Origin: a virus
Strand: one strand, 5' to 3'
Length of the DNA: 20,251 bases
Virus record (IMG/VR): IMGVR_UViG_3300025543_000288
Location: 1 to 20,251 of that record
The position numbers were made by a program, and so were the translations under genes. The first letter of the stretch is position 1, and each line of letters opens with the position of its first letter. Shown piece by piece: positions 12,997 to 18,906 of this stretch. The notes under the pieces were generated by a model. That model saw only the letters and a list, made by a program, of their open reading frames with translations, had not been told where the DNA came from and did not search any database.

Positions 12997-13184
12997 AATC
13001 TCTGTATCTCCCTCTCCAGATAGTCCTTTGCCTTTAGCAAGTCCCCTAGTTCATCCTTTTTCTTTCCAGCTCTACAAATATACTTTAGTATGTTACCTCT
13101 GCTAAAATTTAGGTTAAAATCGTTTATGATATCAATTACATCATAATCTTTGCCATTGTCGTAGTGTGTTTGTGTGCTTCTCAT
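12981..13184 (-). CDS. DUF3310 domain protein
   Basis: The protein has 67 residues. The whole protein matches the short DUF3310 pattern: HYDNGKDYDVIDIINDFNLN, then FSRGNILKYICRAGKKKDEL, then GDLLKAKDYLEREIQRL. The YDVIDxIxxxxLxFxxGNxxKYxxRxGKK...DLxKAxxYLxxEI arrangement is the hallmark of this family. It is widespread in phages and sometimes annotated as nucleotide-kinase-like, although no kinase activity motif is visible here. The last codons form one arm of the operon terminator. It starts five bases after the preceding gene ends. Confidence 0.85.
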   Translation of the reverse strand: MRSTQTHYDNGKDYDVIDIINDFNLNFSRGNILKYICRAGKKKDELGDLLKAKDYLEREIQRLREVK

Positions 13185-13189
13185 CGTAT

Positions 13190-13597
13190 TTATAAATTTA
13201 TTATTGTTGCATAAGATTTTTTAAGAACCCAAAATTCTTTCTTTACCCTTTCATTATTATTAAAATCAGTTGTTGCTGGTACGTTATAGAATCTCTTTGG
13301 TATTGAATGTAAATTAAGTTTACTGATATTAAAAACATAAACACCAGTTTCATCTGCTTGTATGTAAAGATAATCTTTATTTTCTTCTTTTGCTTTCTTG
13401 GTATTTATAACAGTTTTATTAACCTCTAAAAATGGTTCTTTATGGTTTGCTCTTCTGTTTTTAATCTCAACAATGTAATTGTCATCAAATGCATCATAAG
13501 AACTAAATTTATCTGTGTGTTCAATTAGTTTAGTACCAGAAATTTTATTTATAAAGTCAACTGTTTGTTTTTGATTCATTTTATTTTTGCTTATCAT
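13190..13597 (-). CDS. PD-(D/E)XK nuclease-like protein, copy A of a paralogous pair
   Basis: This 135-residue protein has a candidate active site: Asp35 in SSYDAFDDNYIVEIKNR, with Glu44-x-Lys46 in VEIKN. That D...ExK spacing fits small restriction-fold nucleases. The C-terminal half (GVYVFNISKLNLHSIPKRF, then VPATTDFNNNERVKKEFW) aligns with the protein at 14908-15300 (GIYLFNLNKIDLKWFEKSL, then PATSEFKNRRWIKKEV). The two are therefore paralogs within one operon. Such proteins might act as resolvases or nickases in phage recombination, next to the exonuclease and helicase. Activity is inferred only from the fold-like motif. The start overlaps the preceding small gene by four bases (ATGA). Confidence 0.65.
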   Translation of the reverse strand: MISKNKMNQKQTVDFINKISGTKLIEHTDKFSSYDAFDDNYIVEIKNRRANHKEPFLEVNKTVINTKKAKEENKDYLYIQADETGVYVFNISKLNLHSIPKRFYNVPATTDFNNNERVKKEFWVLKKSYATIINL

Positions 13598-13752
13598 TTC
13601 TGGTATATTAAAGTTAAAATTATTTGAAAGATTCCAATGTATAATACTATATCTTCTTCATAGATTTCTTCATCATAAAAATGGTAATGTCTAACCCCAA
13701 ACAAAAAGCCTTTAAAAAATCCAGCTTTAATCTCGTATCTTATTAATTTCAT
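13594..13752 (-). CDS. Small hypothetical protein, 52 aa
   Basis: ATG 13752 to TGA 13596-13594, ending in a four-base overlap with the next gene (ATGA). The start overlaps the previous gene by 26 bases. The peptide is MKLIRYEIKAGFFKGFLFGV, then RHYHFYDEEIYEEDIVLYIG and IFQIILTLIYQK. A basic start, an acidic middle and a hydrophobic C-terminal strand or helix are visible. I recall similar short proteins in flavobacterial phages (FGxxHYxxEDxxxxxxxxYLxxFQI). Function is unknown. Confidence 0.65.
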   Translation of the reverse strand: MKLIRYEIKAGFFKGFLFGVRHYHFYDEEIYEEDIVLYIGIFQIILTLIYQK

Positions 13753-13972
13753 AATTGTAAATTTTAGTGTATAAATCCCAAATAGCTTGAGATGATTGTT
13801 CTTTATTAAATTGCTGACCTTTCATATAATAATTTCCTTTTATCCTATTACAGTATATTTTAAACATATTACCATATGGTTCTGGATAAATTAAAAAACC
13901 ATTCTTAAAACAATACTGTTGAGCTTTGTAATTGCAGTTCTTTATTACTATATTCTTTCTAGCTTTTGCCAT
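13727..13972 (-). CDS. Hypothetical protein, 81 aa
   Basis: I chose ATG 13972 (MAKARKNIVIKNC). The frame extends seven codons further only through a TTG at 13993, which would deepen the overlap with the upstream gene from 14 to 35 bases. The protein is basic and cysteine-containing: NYKAQQYCFKNGFLIYPEPY, then GNMFKIYCNRIKGNYYMKG and a helix QAIWDLYTKIYNYE. The KAxxYxxxNGFxIYP...G.YKI layout suggests a small alpha/beta protein seen in related phages. No catalytic motif. It belongs to the overlapping chain of genes between the exonuclease and copy A of the nuclease-like pair. Confidence 0.7.
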   Translation of the reverse strand: MAKARKNIVIKNCNYKAQQYCFKNGFLIYPEPYGNMFKIYCNRIKGNYYMKGQQFNKEQSSQAIWDLYTKIYNYEINKIRD

Positions 13973-14162
13973 TCCATTCTTCGTGAATATCAATTAATTC
14001 AAGTGCTTTCTCAACTCCTTTTGCTTCACAGAATCTATGTTCGTTAAATAAATAAAGCCAGTATTCAACTATATCTTTTTTATCTCTTTGGCTAAAATAG
14101 GTATCTATACAACTTTTATAGGCTACATTCTCTAAGGATTTACAATGTGGACTTTGTAACAT
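13959..14162 (-). CDS. Hypothetical protein, 67 aa
   Basis: ATG 14162 to TAG 13961-13959, overlapping the exonuclease gene by 23 bases. The peptide has MLQSPHCKSLENVAYKSCID, then YFSQRDKKDIVEYWLYLFNE and HRFCEAKGVEKALELIDIHE. It is helical, with three cysteines and a histidine scattered through it. No family is recognised. The long overlaps on both sides show a compact operon and support real translation. Confidence 0.65.
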   Translation of the reverse strand: MLQSPHCKSLENVAYKSCIDTYFSQRDKKDIVEYWLYLFNEHRFCEAKGVEKALELIDIHEEWNGKS

Positions 14163-14907
14163 AATTATCTATGTCTTTTATTTTTAAATAATCTAAATAT
14201 CTTTCTGTTGCCAAATCTAACTTTCTTCTTCCTCCATCAATAAAATTATCTGAACATTTAAATATGCCCACATCAAGTGTGCTTTTATCAACTACAATAA
14301 ATTCAAAATCAAAAGCATTAAACAACTCTAAATATAAAGCAGCTTGTAAATCATAAGAAAAATGATGAGCTGACCTTTCAAAAGATTTAATGTCAGCAGT
14401 TGTTTTTAAATCTATTACAAGTCCATCTTTTAAAATATCTGCTTTTCCTCTAAATGGCAAATCATTGTAGGTGTGAATTGCTGGTATTTCAAACCTTGCA
14501 CCCTCTAGCATCTTCTTAACCTCAGTTACATTTCTTACCCTTTCAGATATCTTTCTTGATTTCTGATACTCGGCATTTGTAAACACATTATGTGAGCCAA
14601 CTTCTTCAACTGCTAGTTTATATTTCTTTGATGCTTTTGTACCTTCTGTAAATGTTAAGTATTCAACCTTTTCTGGTTCAAGAACCATAAGATGAATTAG
14701 TTGACCATCTCTTAACGCTTGTACGTTTGTTTGCTTCTCAGTCAATGAACGATGATACGAATAAGGAGAGTCTAAAAGTTTCTTTGATGCTGAACTAGAT
14801 AATGCATTTACACCAAGATAGCCATAATAAAATTCATCATCTAACATCTTTTTTAAAATGTCTTGCTTGTCAAATACTTCGTTGTTTAATAGTTTAATTG
14901 TTTCCAT
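14140..14907 (-). CDS. RecE-like PD-(D/E)XK exonuclease
   Basis: The protein has 255 residues and resembles the exonuclease VIII/RecE catalytic domain. N-terminal SSSASKKLLDSPYSYHR (residues 37-53) is the family's entry helix. GQLIHLMVLEP gives His72. The active site is Glu140 (FEIPA), Asp157 in FRGKADIL, and Asp166-Leu-Lys168 in VIDLKTT, followed by FSYDLQAALYLELF with Gln188. The enzyme would degrade one strand of a DNA end and expose single strands. The ERF-type annealing protein encoded at 17893-18426 could then use these strands. Its ATG follows directly on the stop of copy B (TAAATG). It is shorter than full E. coli RecE, as usual for phage versions. Confidence 0.9.
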   Translation of the reverse strand: METIKLLNNEVFDKQDILKKMLDDEFYYGYLGVNALSSSASKKLLDSPYSYHRSLTEKQTNVQALRDGQLIHLMVLEPEKVEYLTFTEGTKASKKYKLAVEEVGSHNVFTNAEYQKSRKISERVRNVTEVKKMLEGARFEIPAIHTYNDLPFRGKADILKDGLVIDLKTTADIKSFERSAHHFSYDLQAALYLELFNAFDFEFIVVDKSTLDVGIFKCSDNFIDGGRRKLDLATERYLDYLKIKDIDNYVTKSTL

Positions 14908-15300
14908 TTATTTTAGTTTTATTGCTTGTTTTATATCAATTTCTGTTACTTCTTTTTTAATCCATCTTCTGTTCTTAAATTCAGATGTTGCTGGTAATGA
15001 TTTTTCAAACCATTTTAAATCTATTTTGTTTAAGTTAAATAGATATATCCCCTCTGGCGTACTATTAATATATATTGGCACATCAAAGTGTTTATTTGAT
15101 TCTTTTACTAAAGCATCGTATTTAGACTTTTCAAGTAATAAAGTATCATAGTGTTTTTTTCTGCATTTCAACTCTATTCTGCTTTGAGTTTCAATATCGT
15201 AACAGTCCCACCTTGATATTGGATTTTTACTGTTTACTAAACTTTTATAATAGTTTAAATCTAACCAATCAAATAAATCTTTTTCTTTCCAACTTTGCAT
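14908..15300 (-). CDS. PD-(D/E)XK nuclease-like protein, copy B of a paralogous pair
   Basis: The protein has 130 residues from ATG 15300. The putative active site is Asp32 or Asp35 in SRWDCYDIETQSRIELKCR, with Glu43-x-Lys45 in ELKCR. The rest reads as alternating strand and helix (YDTLLLEKSKYDALVKE, then VPIYINSTPEGIYLFNLN). The C-terminal half aligns with copy A at 13190-13597, as described there. The stop abuts the exonuclease start, so the two proteins are probably made in equal amounts. A nuclease or resolvase role is inferred; it could also be a non-catalytic partner. Confidence 0.65.
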   Translation of the reverse strand: MQSWKEKDLFDWLDLNYYKSLVNSKNPISRWDCYDIETQSRIELKCRKKHYDTLLLEKSKYDALVKESNKHFDVPIYINSTPEGIYLFNLNKIDLKWFEKSLPATSEFKNRRWIKKEVTEIDIKQAIKLK

Positions 15301-15325
15301 AGTTGCAATATAAGGTTTTCATTTA

Positions 15326-16180
15326 TTAAAATTCAAAATCATTATTAACAAATTCTGGTAAACCTTTATCATTAACTTTAAAGGAAAATGGTTCAAATCC
15401 TCTGTTTCTGCTCCTCTTACATTCAACAGTAATCCATCCTTTGTTGACCTCGTTTTTTTCTAACTTGATTTGTGTTTCTGCTTTTTTCTCTAATGCACTT
15501 CCTAAATTTCCAGTTGGTTTATCACTTCCGAAATTCTGATGTAAAACTGTCATTAAATGACAAGATAACTTAGATGTCCAAGTCATAACCTTTTGTACAA
15601 TAAAATTTGATTGCTCCATATTGTTGACATCGCTTACCATATCTGCAATTCCATCTAATATAATTAAACCAATTTCTTTTCCTTCAAATAAATCAAATAA
15701 AATATAATCAATAAATTCAATTCTTTCTTGATGGTTCATTGAACGCAAAGCATAAATATGATAGTTATCATCGTTTTTTAAATTATTCATCATTAGTGGT
15801 CTCCTTGCTAACTTACTAACGTGAAACTTACCTTGTTCAGTATCAAAATGAATTATCTTTCTTCCTCTTCTATGTCCTTTAATAATTCCAGTATATTGAT
15901 TGATTCCACTTTGATAAGCAGATACAATTAAACTCATTAAAAATGATTTACCAACTTTAGGAAATGCTTGTACAAAAGAGAAATTACCATCTGTGCCAAT
16001 TGGTATTGGATATTCTGTTTTATTACCTCTAAAATCTGTATCAATGTAAGTGCCACAACTAATAGAAACTGGGGGGTATTTAATAACTTCTGAAACATTA
16101 ATGTTTGCATCTGCTTCAAGAAGCTGCATCATCATTCTCTGCTCTTCAATCTCTTCATTCGTCTTTGTTTTTTGAATCAT
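15326..16180 (-). CDS. RecA-fold ATPase, probable RepA/DnaB-like helicase or Sak4-like recombinase
   Basis: The protein has 284 residues. Walker A is AFPKVGKSFL (residues 72-81), a degenerate P-loop with GKS. HFDTEQGK (111-118) provides a likely catalytic Glu115. Walker B is LIILDGIADM (172-181), and VLHQNFG (212-218) is a sensor-like motif. The GNLGSALEKKAETQIKLEK segment followed by RSRNRGFEPF is typical of AAA_25/RepA-type helicases. No primase domain is fused. It probably unwinds DNA or loads strand-exchange proteins during replication. The start overlaps the GIY-YIG-like gene by 26 bases. Distinguishing helicase from Sak4-like recombinase needs profile comparison. Confidence 0.8.
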   Translation of the reverse strand: MIQKTKTNEEIEEQRMMMQLLEADANINVSEVIKYPPVSISCGTYIDTDFRGNKTEYPIPIGTDGNFSFVQAFPKVGKSFLMSLIVSAYQSGINQYTGIIKGHRRGRKIIHFDTEQGKFHVSKLARRPLMMNNLKNDDNYHIYALRSMNHQERIEFIDYILFDLFEGKEIGLIILDGIADMVSDVNNMEQSNFIVQKVMTWTSKLSCHLMTVLHQNFGSDKPTGNLGSALEKKAETQIKLEKNEVNKGWITVECKRSRNRGFEPFSFKVNDKGLPEFVNNDFEF

Positions 16181-16583
16181 CTATGTATTTTTGAATTTTT
16201 TGTTTGTAATATTTGCCAAGAATATTATCGTTTAAGAATTTATCACTTTCTAAAACATCGTTGGTAAATTGTAATTTTGTCTCATAATAAGACATCATTG
16301 TTCGATTGTAGCAAATGTATATTATTTCTCGGTAACAATTTTCTATTTTCCATTTTTTACTTTCTGCATTGCTTCCAGTATAAGTTTTCCAGTTGCTTTC
16401 AACGTATGTTACTCGCTTTCTTTTATACCCCTTTAGAGGAGGCTTAGTTCGTTTATTAAGCAGTATCTTTTTACCAATGTAAACTTGTTCCGTTTGTCTG
16501 TTAAAGATTCTGTAAACAAAGCCAACTGCATCTGCTGGTAAATCTTTTCTTTCTTTTATTCTTTGTCCTTTATAGTTCCACAT
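16155..16583 (-). CDS. GIY-YIG-like endonuclease domain protein
   Basis: The protein has 142 residues. GFVYRIFNRQTEQVYIGKK (residues 21-39) corresponds to the two GIY-YIG strands (VYR...YIG). It is followed by NWKTYTGSNAESKKW and a helix containing the catalytic-type Glu in MMSYYETKLQF. The C-terminus FLNDNILGKYYKQK matches what I recall of SegE-like phage nucleases. These may be homing enzymes or recombination nucleases. It is the first gene of the operon ending at 12966. An AGGAG lies one base before the ATG, too close to act as a normal Shine-Dalgarno site. Two inverted repeats lie upstream. Confidence 0.75.
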   Translation of the reverse strand: MWNYKGQRIKERKDLPADAVGFVYRIFNRQTEQVYIGKKILLNKRTKPPLKGYKRKRVTYVESNWKTYTGSNAESKKWKIENCYREIIYICYNRTMMSYYETKLQFTNDVLESDKFLNDNILGKYYKQKIQKYIDDSKNKDE

Positions 16584-16621
16584 ACTCCTCTAACTTATCT
16601 AAATGCCTTTTGTTATTAAAC

Positions 16622-16654
16622 TTTGTCGCATATTTATACTATATTTGCGACAAA
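16622..16654. repeat. Nine-base inverted repeat TTTGTCGCA ... TGCGACAAA, operator candidate
   Basis: The two perfect nine-base arms (16622-16630 and 16646-16654) are separated by 15 AT-rich bases. The centre-to-centre distance of 24 bases, just over two helical turns, suits a dimeric DNA-binding protein. The repeat lies 38 bases upstream of the GIY-YIG-like start codon, in the leader or promoter of the recombination operon. The GC-containing arms stand out in a very AT-rich stretch. There is no following T run, so it is not an intrinsic terminator. Confidence 0.65.
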
Positions 16655-16674
16655 ACCTTGCCATACACAAACCT

Positions 16675-16702
16675 TTGTAAAACATTAAAACGAATTTTAC
16701 AA
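16675..16702. repeat. Eight-base inverted repeat TTGTAAAA ... TTTTACAA
   Basis: The arms at 16675-16682 and 16695-16702 are perfect, with a 12-base spacer. It sits 20 bases from the larger inverted repeat and shares the TTTGT beginning of its left arm. It may be a second binding site for the same regulator, but the arms are AT-rich and could be fortuitous. Confidence 0.4.
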
Positions 16703-16723
16703 CAAAGAATATAAATAATAAAA

Positions 16724-16891
16724 TTACTTACGTTCTGCTTTTAAATCTTCAATTTTATCATTAACTTTTGTAAGCTTTATAGTCAATGAACTATACATTG
16801 AGCCATCAATCCAAGGATTGTCCATTAGTTTTAAAATTGAGTTTCTTACTTCTATAAAGTCCTCTACTGTTTTTGGCGGTTCTATTATCAT
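16724..16891 (-). CDS. Small hypothetical protein, 55 aa
   Basis: ATG 16891 to TAA 16726-16724. The peptide is MIIEPPKTVEDFIEVRNSIL, then KLMDNPWIDGSMYSSLTIKL and TKVNDKIEDLKAERK. It looks like a short helical protein with a coiled-coil end. It stands alone between the terminator at 17018-17051 and the inverted repeats. No family is recognised. Codon use and the clean ATG support a real gene. Confidence 0.6.
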   Translation of the reverse strand: MIIEPPKTVEDFIEVRNSILKLMDNPWIDGSMYSSLTIKLTKVNDKIEDLKAERK

Positions 16892-17017
16892 AATTCGTAA
16901 TTTAAAAATTCATATTCTAATTCGTTGTCGTTAATATTTCAGTGATTATGATAGTCAAAGTAGTTTGTCTTTAATTTATACACACTAAATAATATACAAT
17001 TTATTTGTAAAACATAT

Positions 17018-17051
17018 AAAAAAAAGGAGGAGATTTCCCCAAATCCCCCCC
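17018..17051 (-). terminator. Strong rho-independent terminator after the SSB-like gene
   Basis: The minus strand carries GGGGGGGATTT, loop GGGG, then AAATCTCCTCC and eight T. The stem is 11 base pairs with two G-T pairs. It lies nine bases after the SSB-like stop and ends the early recombination operon. Confidence 0.9.
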
Positions 17052-17060
17052 TAGTTTTAA

Positions 17061-17435
17061 TTAAAATGGCAAATCATCATCAACTAGTGGTGCTGATGCT
17101 TTTTCTTTGCCTTGTTCTGATTTTTGTACAAATCCTTGTAAATCATCAGAAGCATAGTAAATCTTACCATTGGCAACATACCTTTTATTTTCCTTATTTT
17201 CTCGCTGCTCCTTTGTTTGTGGAATAGTAAAAGATATATTTTGACCGAAATTACCTTCCTCAAAAATAGAAATATTTAATTTAAGTTTTTTTAACTCTTT
17301 TCCATCTTCCCCTTTCTTTGGGACTAACTCTCTTGATGCATTGTAAGTCTTCACAGTTTCATAAAATTGTGATACACTCTTTAACTGGTCAAGGCTAAAC
17401 TCAACACTTCCTAATAAATAACTTTTTGTACTCAT
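17061..17435 (-). CDS. ssDNA-binding protein candidate with SSB-type acidic tail
   Basis: The protein has 124 residues. The C-terminus LVDDDLPF (residues 117-124) closely matches the DDDIPF tail by which bacterial SSB recruits partner proteins. The body is beta-rich: KLKLNISIFEEGNFGQNISF, then KRYVANGKIYYASDDL, with a basic stretch (ELVPKKGEDGKELKK). It fits a small OB-fold protein, although I cannot confirm the fold by motif. It would coat single-stranded DNA made by the RecE-like exonuclease and work with the ERF protein. It is the last gene before a strong terminator, consistent with the abundant expression needed. Confidence 0.75.
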   Translation of the reverse strand: MSTKSYLLGSVEFSLDQLKSVSQFYETVKTYNASRELVPKKGEDGKELKKLKLNISIFEEGNFGQNISFTIPQTKEQRENKENKRYVANGKIYYASDDLQGFVQKSEQGKEKASAPLVDDDLPF

Positions 17436-17456
17436 AATTCTAATTTTAAATTTAAT

Positions 17457-17597
17457 TTATATTGATATATTATTGTCTATCACTTCTATAATGTGCCTAA
17501 AGGTACTTCTTTCTTGCTCTCCAGTAACATCAACTCCATTAATGAAGAATCTATAATGGTCTTTTTTTTCCGTTGGTCTTAATTCAAATTCATTCAT
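17457..17597 (-). CDS. Small hypothetical protein, 46 aa
   Basis: I chose ATG 17597 (MNEFELRPTEKKDHYRFFIN). A longer frame exists only from a TTG 45 bases upstream, deep in the previous gene. With the ATG the overlap is eight bases. The remainder is GVDVTGEQERSTFRHIIEVI, a charged beta-turn and helix. No family is recognised. Position between two DNA metabolism genes hints at an accessory role only. Confidence 0.55.
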   Translation of the reverse strand: MNEFELRPTEKKDHYRFFINGVDVTGEQERSTFRHIIEVIDNNISI

Positions 17598-17883
17598 AAG
17601 TTTTAAAATATATTTCAGTTTCTGTATTTTCACTTTTATCAATAGCAGTTACAGTGTGTATTTGATATTTTAATAAAAAATTTGAAAAAGTATCATAACC
17701 AAAGAAATCAAGTGATTTATCTGGATTAGAGAAAAACTCTACATCATAATATACTATTCCGTTTTTTTGATTTGGTATTACTGTTCTAAAAGTAAATATA
17801 CCATCTGATATAAATTCAAATTTCAAAGGTGTTTCAAAACCAATTAAATTTATTACATCTGCTTCTGTTGTTAATTGTGTCAT
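17590..17883 (-). CDS. Hypothetical beta-rich protein, 97 aa
   Basis: ATG 17883, nine bases after the ERF gene stop. The sequence is strand-rich (LKFEFISDGIFTFRTVIPNQ, then GIVYYDVEFFSNPDKSLDFF, then FLLKYQIHTVTAIDKS). It ends in an acidic segment (ENTETEIYFKTYE). It may be a compact beta-sandwich. No motif is recognised. The tight operon linking it to ERF and SSB-like genes suggests a recombination accessory, by context only. Confidence 0.7.
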   Translation of the reverse strand: MTQLTTEADVINLIGFETPLKFEFISDGIFTFRTVIPNQKNGIVYYDVEFFSNPDKSLDFFGYDTFSNFLLKYQIHTVTAIDKSENTETEIYFKTYE

Positions 17884-17892
17884 AATTTATAT

Positions 17893-18426
17893 TTATTTAG
17901 TTAATAATTCTTTTACTTCTTTTGATATTCTGTACTTATCTTCAACTTTAGATAATTGACCACCTCCCTTTAAGTAAGTCTGTGCTTTCTTAAATTCTGG
18001 AGTACCTTTATTTAACCAAGTCTTTTCAGTTGTTGTGCTTCCTTTTCCGTGTGTATTTGTTGCGTCAGCATCTTTTGTATCATCAATCAAAAATAAACCA
18101 TTTAAACAGTACTTACGAGAATAACTGCTACTGCTTCCAAAACTCTGAGCAATATCCATCCCTTTTCTGTTTGGGTCTATTCCAGCTTGTGCTATTGTAT
18201 GAACTGAATCTTCTCCATCTGATATAAATGCAGTTGATTGAACGTAAACCAAACCAGCAACTTCTTTAATCTCGTCTGATATTGTTAATGTACATTGATA
18301 CTTACTTAGAAGAGGTTTAAGAGCTTCTAAGATATCTTCACAACTTCTGTAGTTGTATTTACCAAAGTTATTTCTTTGGTTCTTTGGTGCTTTTAATTCT
18401 GCTTGAATCTTTCTTAATTTTTCCAT
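17893..18426 (-). CDS. erf: ERF-family single-strand annealing protein
   Basis: The protein has 177 residues. The N-terminal core has LKAPKNQRNNFGKYNYRSCE (11-30) and DILEALKPLL, the standard ERF opening (KNxxNxFxKYxYRSxEDIxxAxKPLL). SYSRKYCLNGLFLIDDTKDA (101-120) is the second conserved block (SYxRKYALxGLFxIDDxKDxD). The protein pairs complementary single strands in phage recombination. A RecE-like exonuclease and an SSB-like protein, also encoded in this window, complete the usual set. The C-terminal 50 residues after KDADATN are a Gly/Thr/Lys linker and a small helix, less conserved in the family. The gene starts one base after the stop of the 51-aa gene. Confidence 0.93.
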   Translation of the reverse strand: MEKLRKIQAELKAPKNQRNNFGKYNYRSCEDILEALKPLLSKYQCTLTISDEIKEVAGLVYVQSTAFISDGEDSVHTIAQAGIDPNRKGMDIAQSFGSSSSYSRKYCLNGLFLIDDTKDADATNTHGKGSTTTEKTWLNKGTPEFKKAQTYLKGGGQLSKVEDKYRISKEVKELLTK

Positions 18427-18427
18427 T

Positions 18428-18583
18428 TTAATCTATTGTTACATTTAATTTAATAATATTTTTAATTCCATTATTTTCCTTTACTTGATAGTTAATTAAA
18501 ACATCTGTAATGTTAGCGTCTTGTTCTGTATGCATCTCAATAGTAGATTTTAAAGCATCCCAGACTGAATTGTTTACTTTCAT
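18428..18583 (-). CDS. Small hypothetical protein, 51 aa
   Basis: ATG 18583 to TAA 18430-18428, one base before the ERF start. The peptide is MKVNNSVWDALKSTIEMHTE, then QDANITDVLINYQVKENNGI and KNIIKLNVTID: a helix followed by two strands. No family is recognised. The start codon is only eight bases downstream of the T run of the terminator at 18592-18614, so any ribosome binding site lies within the terminator sequence. Its translation may be linked to terminator read-through. Confidence 0.65.
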   Translation of the reverse strand: MKVNNSVWDALKSTIEMHTEQDANITDVLINYQVKENNGIKNIIKLNVTID

Positions 18584-18591
18584 AATTTATT

Positions 18592-18614
18592 AAAAAGGGA
18601 GGTTTTACCCTCCC
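18592..18614 (-). terminator. Intrinsic terminator directly upstream of a start codon
   Basis: The minus strand reads GGGAGG, loop GTAAAA, CCTCCC, then TTTTT. The perfect six-base-pair GC-rich stem lies 11 bases after the 65-aa gene stop and eight bases before the next ATG. It resembles the terminator at 18907-18933 in sequence. It may act as a partial terminator or attenuator in front of the ERF operon. Confidence 0.85.
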
Positions 18615-18625
18615 GTTGTTATTGT

Positions 18626-18823
18626 TTAAAAGTTTTTTACTAAAGATAAAAATAAGTTTTCTTGTGATTTAGTATATTTACCTCTAACATAATACATTGT
18701 AGCAACAACATCGTTGTGTAAAAAGTTTTCTTTAAGAATATCTCTTAACTCATCGTATCTTTCAACACTTATATCACTTGATAATAATTGCTCTACTAAT
18801 TTGATAATGTTTAATGGTTTCAT
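18626..18823 (-). CDS. Small early protein, 65 aa
   Basis: I chose ATG 18823 (MKPLNIIKLVEQLLSSDISV). A TTG at 18859 would extend the frame by 12 codons but overlaps the -7 promoter box. The protein is helical: ERYDELRDILKENFLHNDVV, then ATMYYVRGKYTKSQENLFLS. No family is recognised. It has its own promoter (TACTTTTG at 18864-18857) with a predicted leader of about 30 bases, an A-rich leader (TTAAAACAAAATATATT), and is bounded by terminators on both sides. It is the first gene of the early region, a place often taken by host-takeover proteins. Confidence 0.65.
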   Translation of the reverse strand: MKPLNIIKLVEQLLSSDISVERYDELRDILKENFLHNDVVATMYYVRGKYTKSQENLFLSLVKNF

Positions 18824-18856
18824 AATATATTTTGTTTTAATTATTATTTGTTTCAG

Positions 18857-18864
18857 CAAAAGTA
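18857..18864 (-). promoter_or_regulatory. Bacteroidetes-type -7 promoter element TACTTTTG
   Basis: This matches the TAnnTTTG -7 consensus exactly on the minus strand. A start point about 7 bases on would give a leader of roughly 25-30 bases before ATG 18823. The usual -33 TTTG is absent; at that distance lies the TTTAACA end of the 19-base motif at 18886-18904, which may substitute. It is the clearest promoter in the window. Confidence 0.7.
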
Positions 18865-18885
18865 TAGAATAATAATATAAAAAAG

Positions 18886-18904
18886 TGTTAAAGAAATGTT
18901 AAAA
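18886..18904 (-). repeat. 19-base motif TTTTAACATTTCTTTAACA, copy 2
   Basis: Identical to the copy at 12940-12958 but on the opposite strand. Here it lies between the terminator at 18907-18933 and the -7 element at 18857-18864, with its downstream end about 21 bases from that box, where a -33 element is expected. Confidence 0.55.
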
Positions 18905-18906
18905 TT

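Noticed and set aside
13973-13993. TTG-initiated N-terminal extension of the 81-aa protein
   Set aside because: The ATG at 13972 gives a shorter overlap and a typical start. Similar TTG extensions at 17598-17642 and 18824-18859 were rejected for the same reason; the last would also read through the -7 promoter element.
15937-16119. Minus-strand frame of 60 codons inside the helicase-like gene
   Set aside because: It is an out-of-frame overlap with a well-supported Walker A-containing gene and has low-complexity composition.
16584-16590. AGGAG before the GIY-YIG-like start codon as a Shine-Dalgarno site
   Set aside because: The spacing to ATG is about one base, too short for normal initiation, and other genes here do not use such sites.
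16640-16647. Plus-strand TATATTTG matching the -7 promoter consensus
   Set aside because: It lies inside the inverted repeat, the nearest TTTG is only 14 bases upstream, and no plus-strand gene follows.
16599-16685. 28-codon minus-strand frame (MFYKGLCMARFCRKY...) before the GIY-YIG-like gene
   Set aside because: It crosses the nine-base inverted repeat, has no recognisable leader and no conserved look. A leader peptide is possible but not supported.
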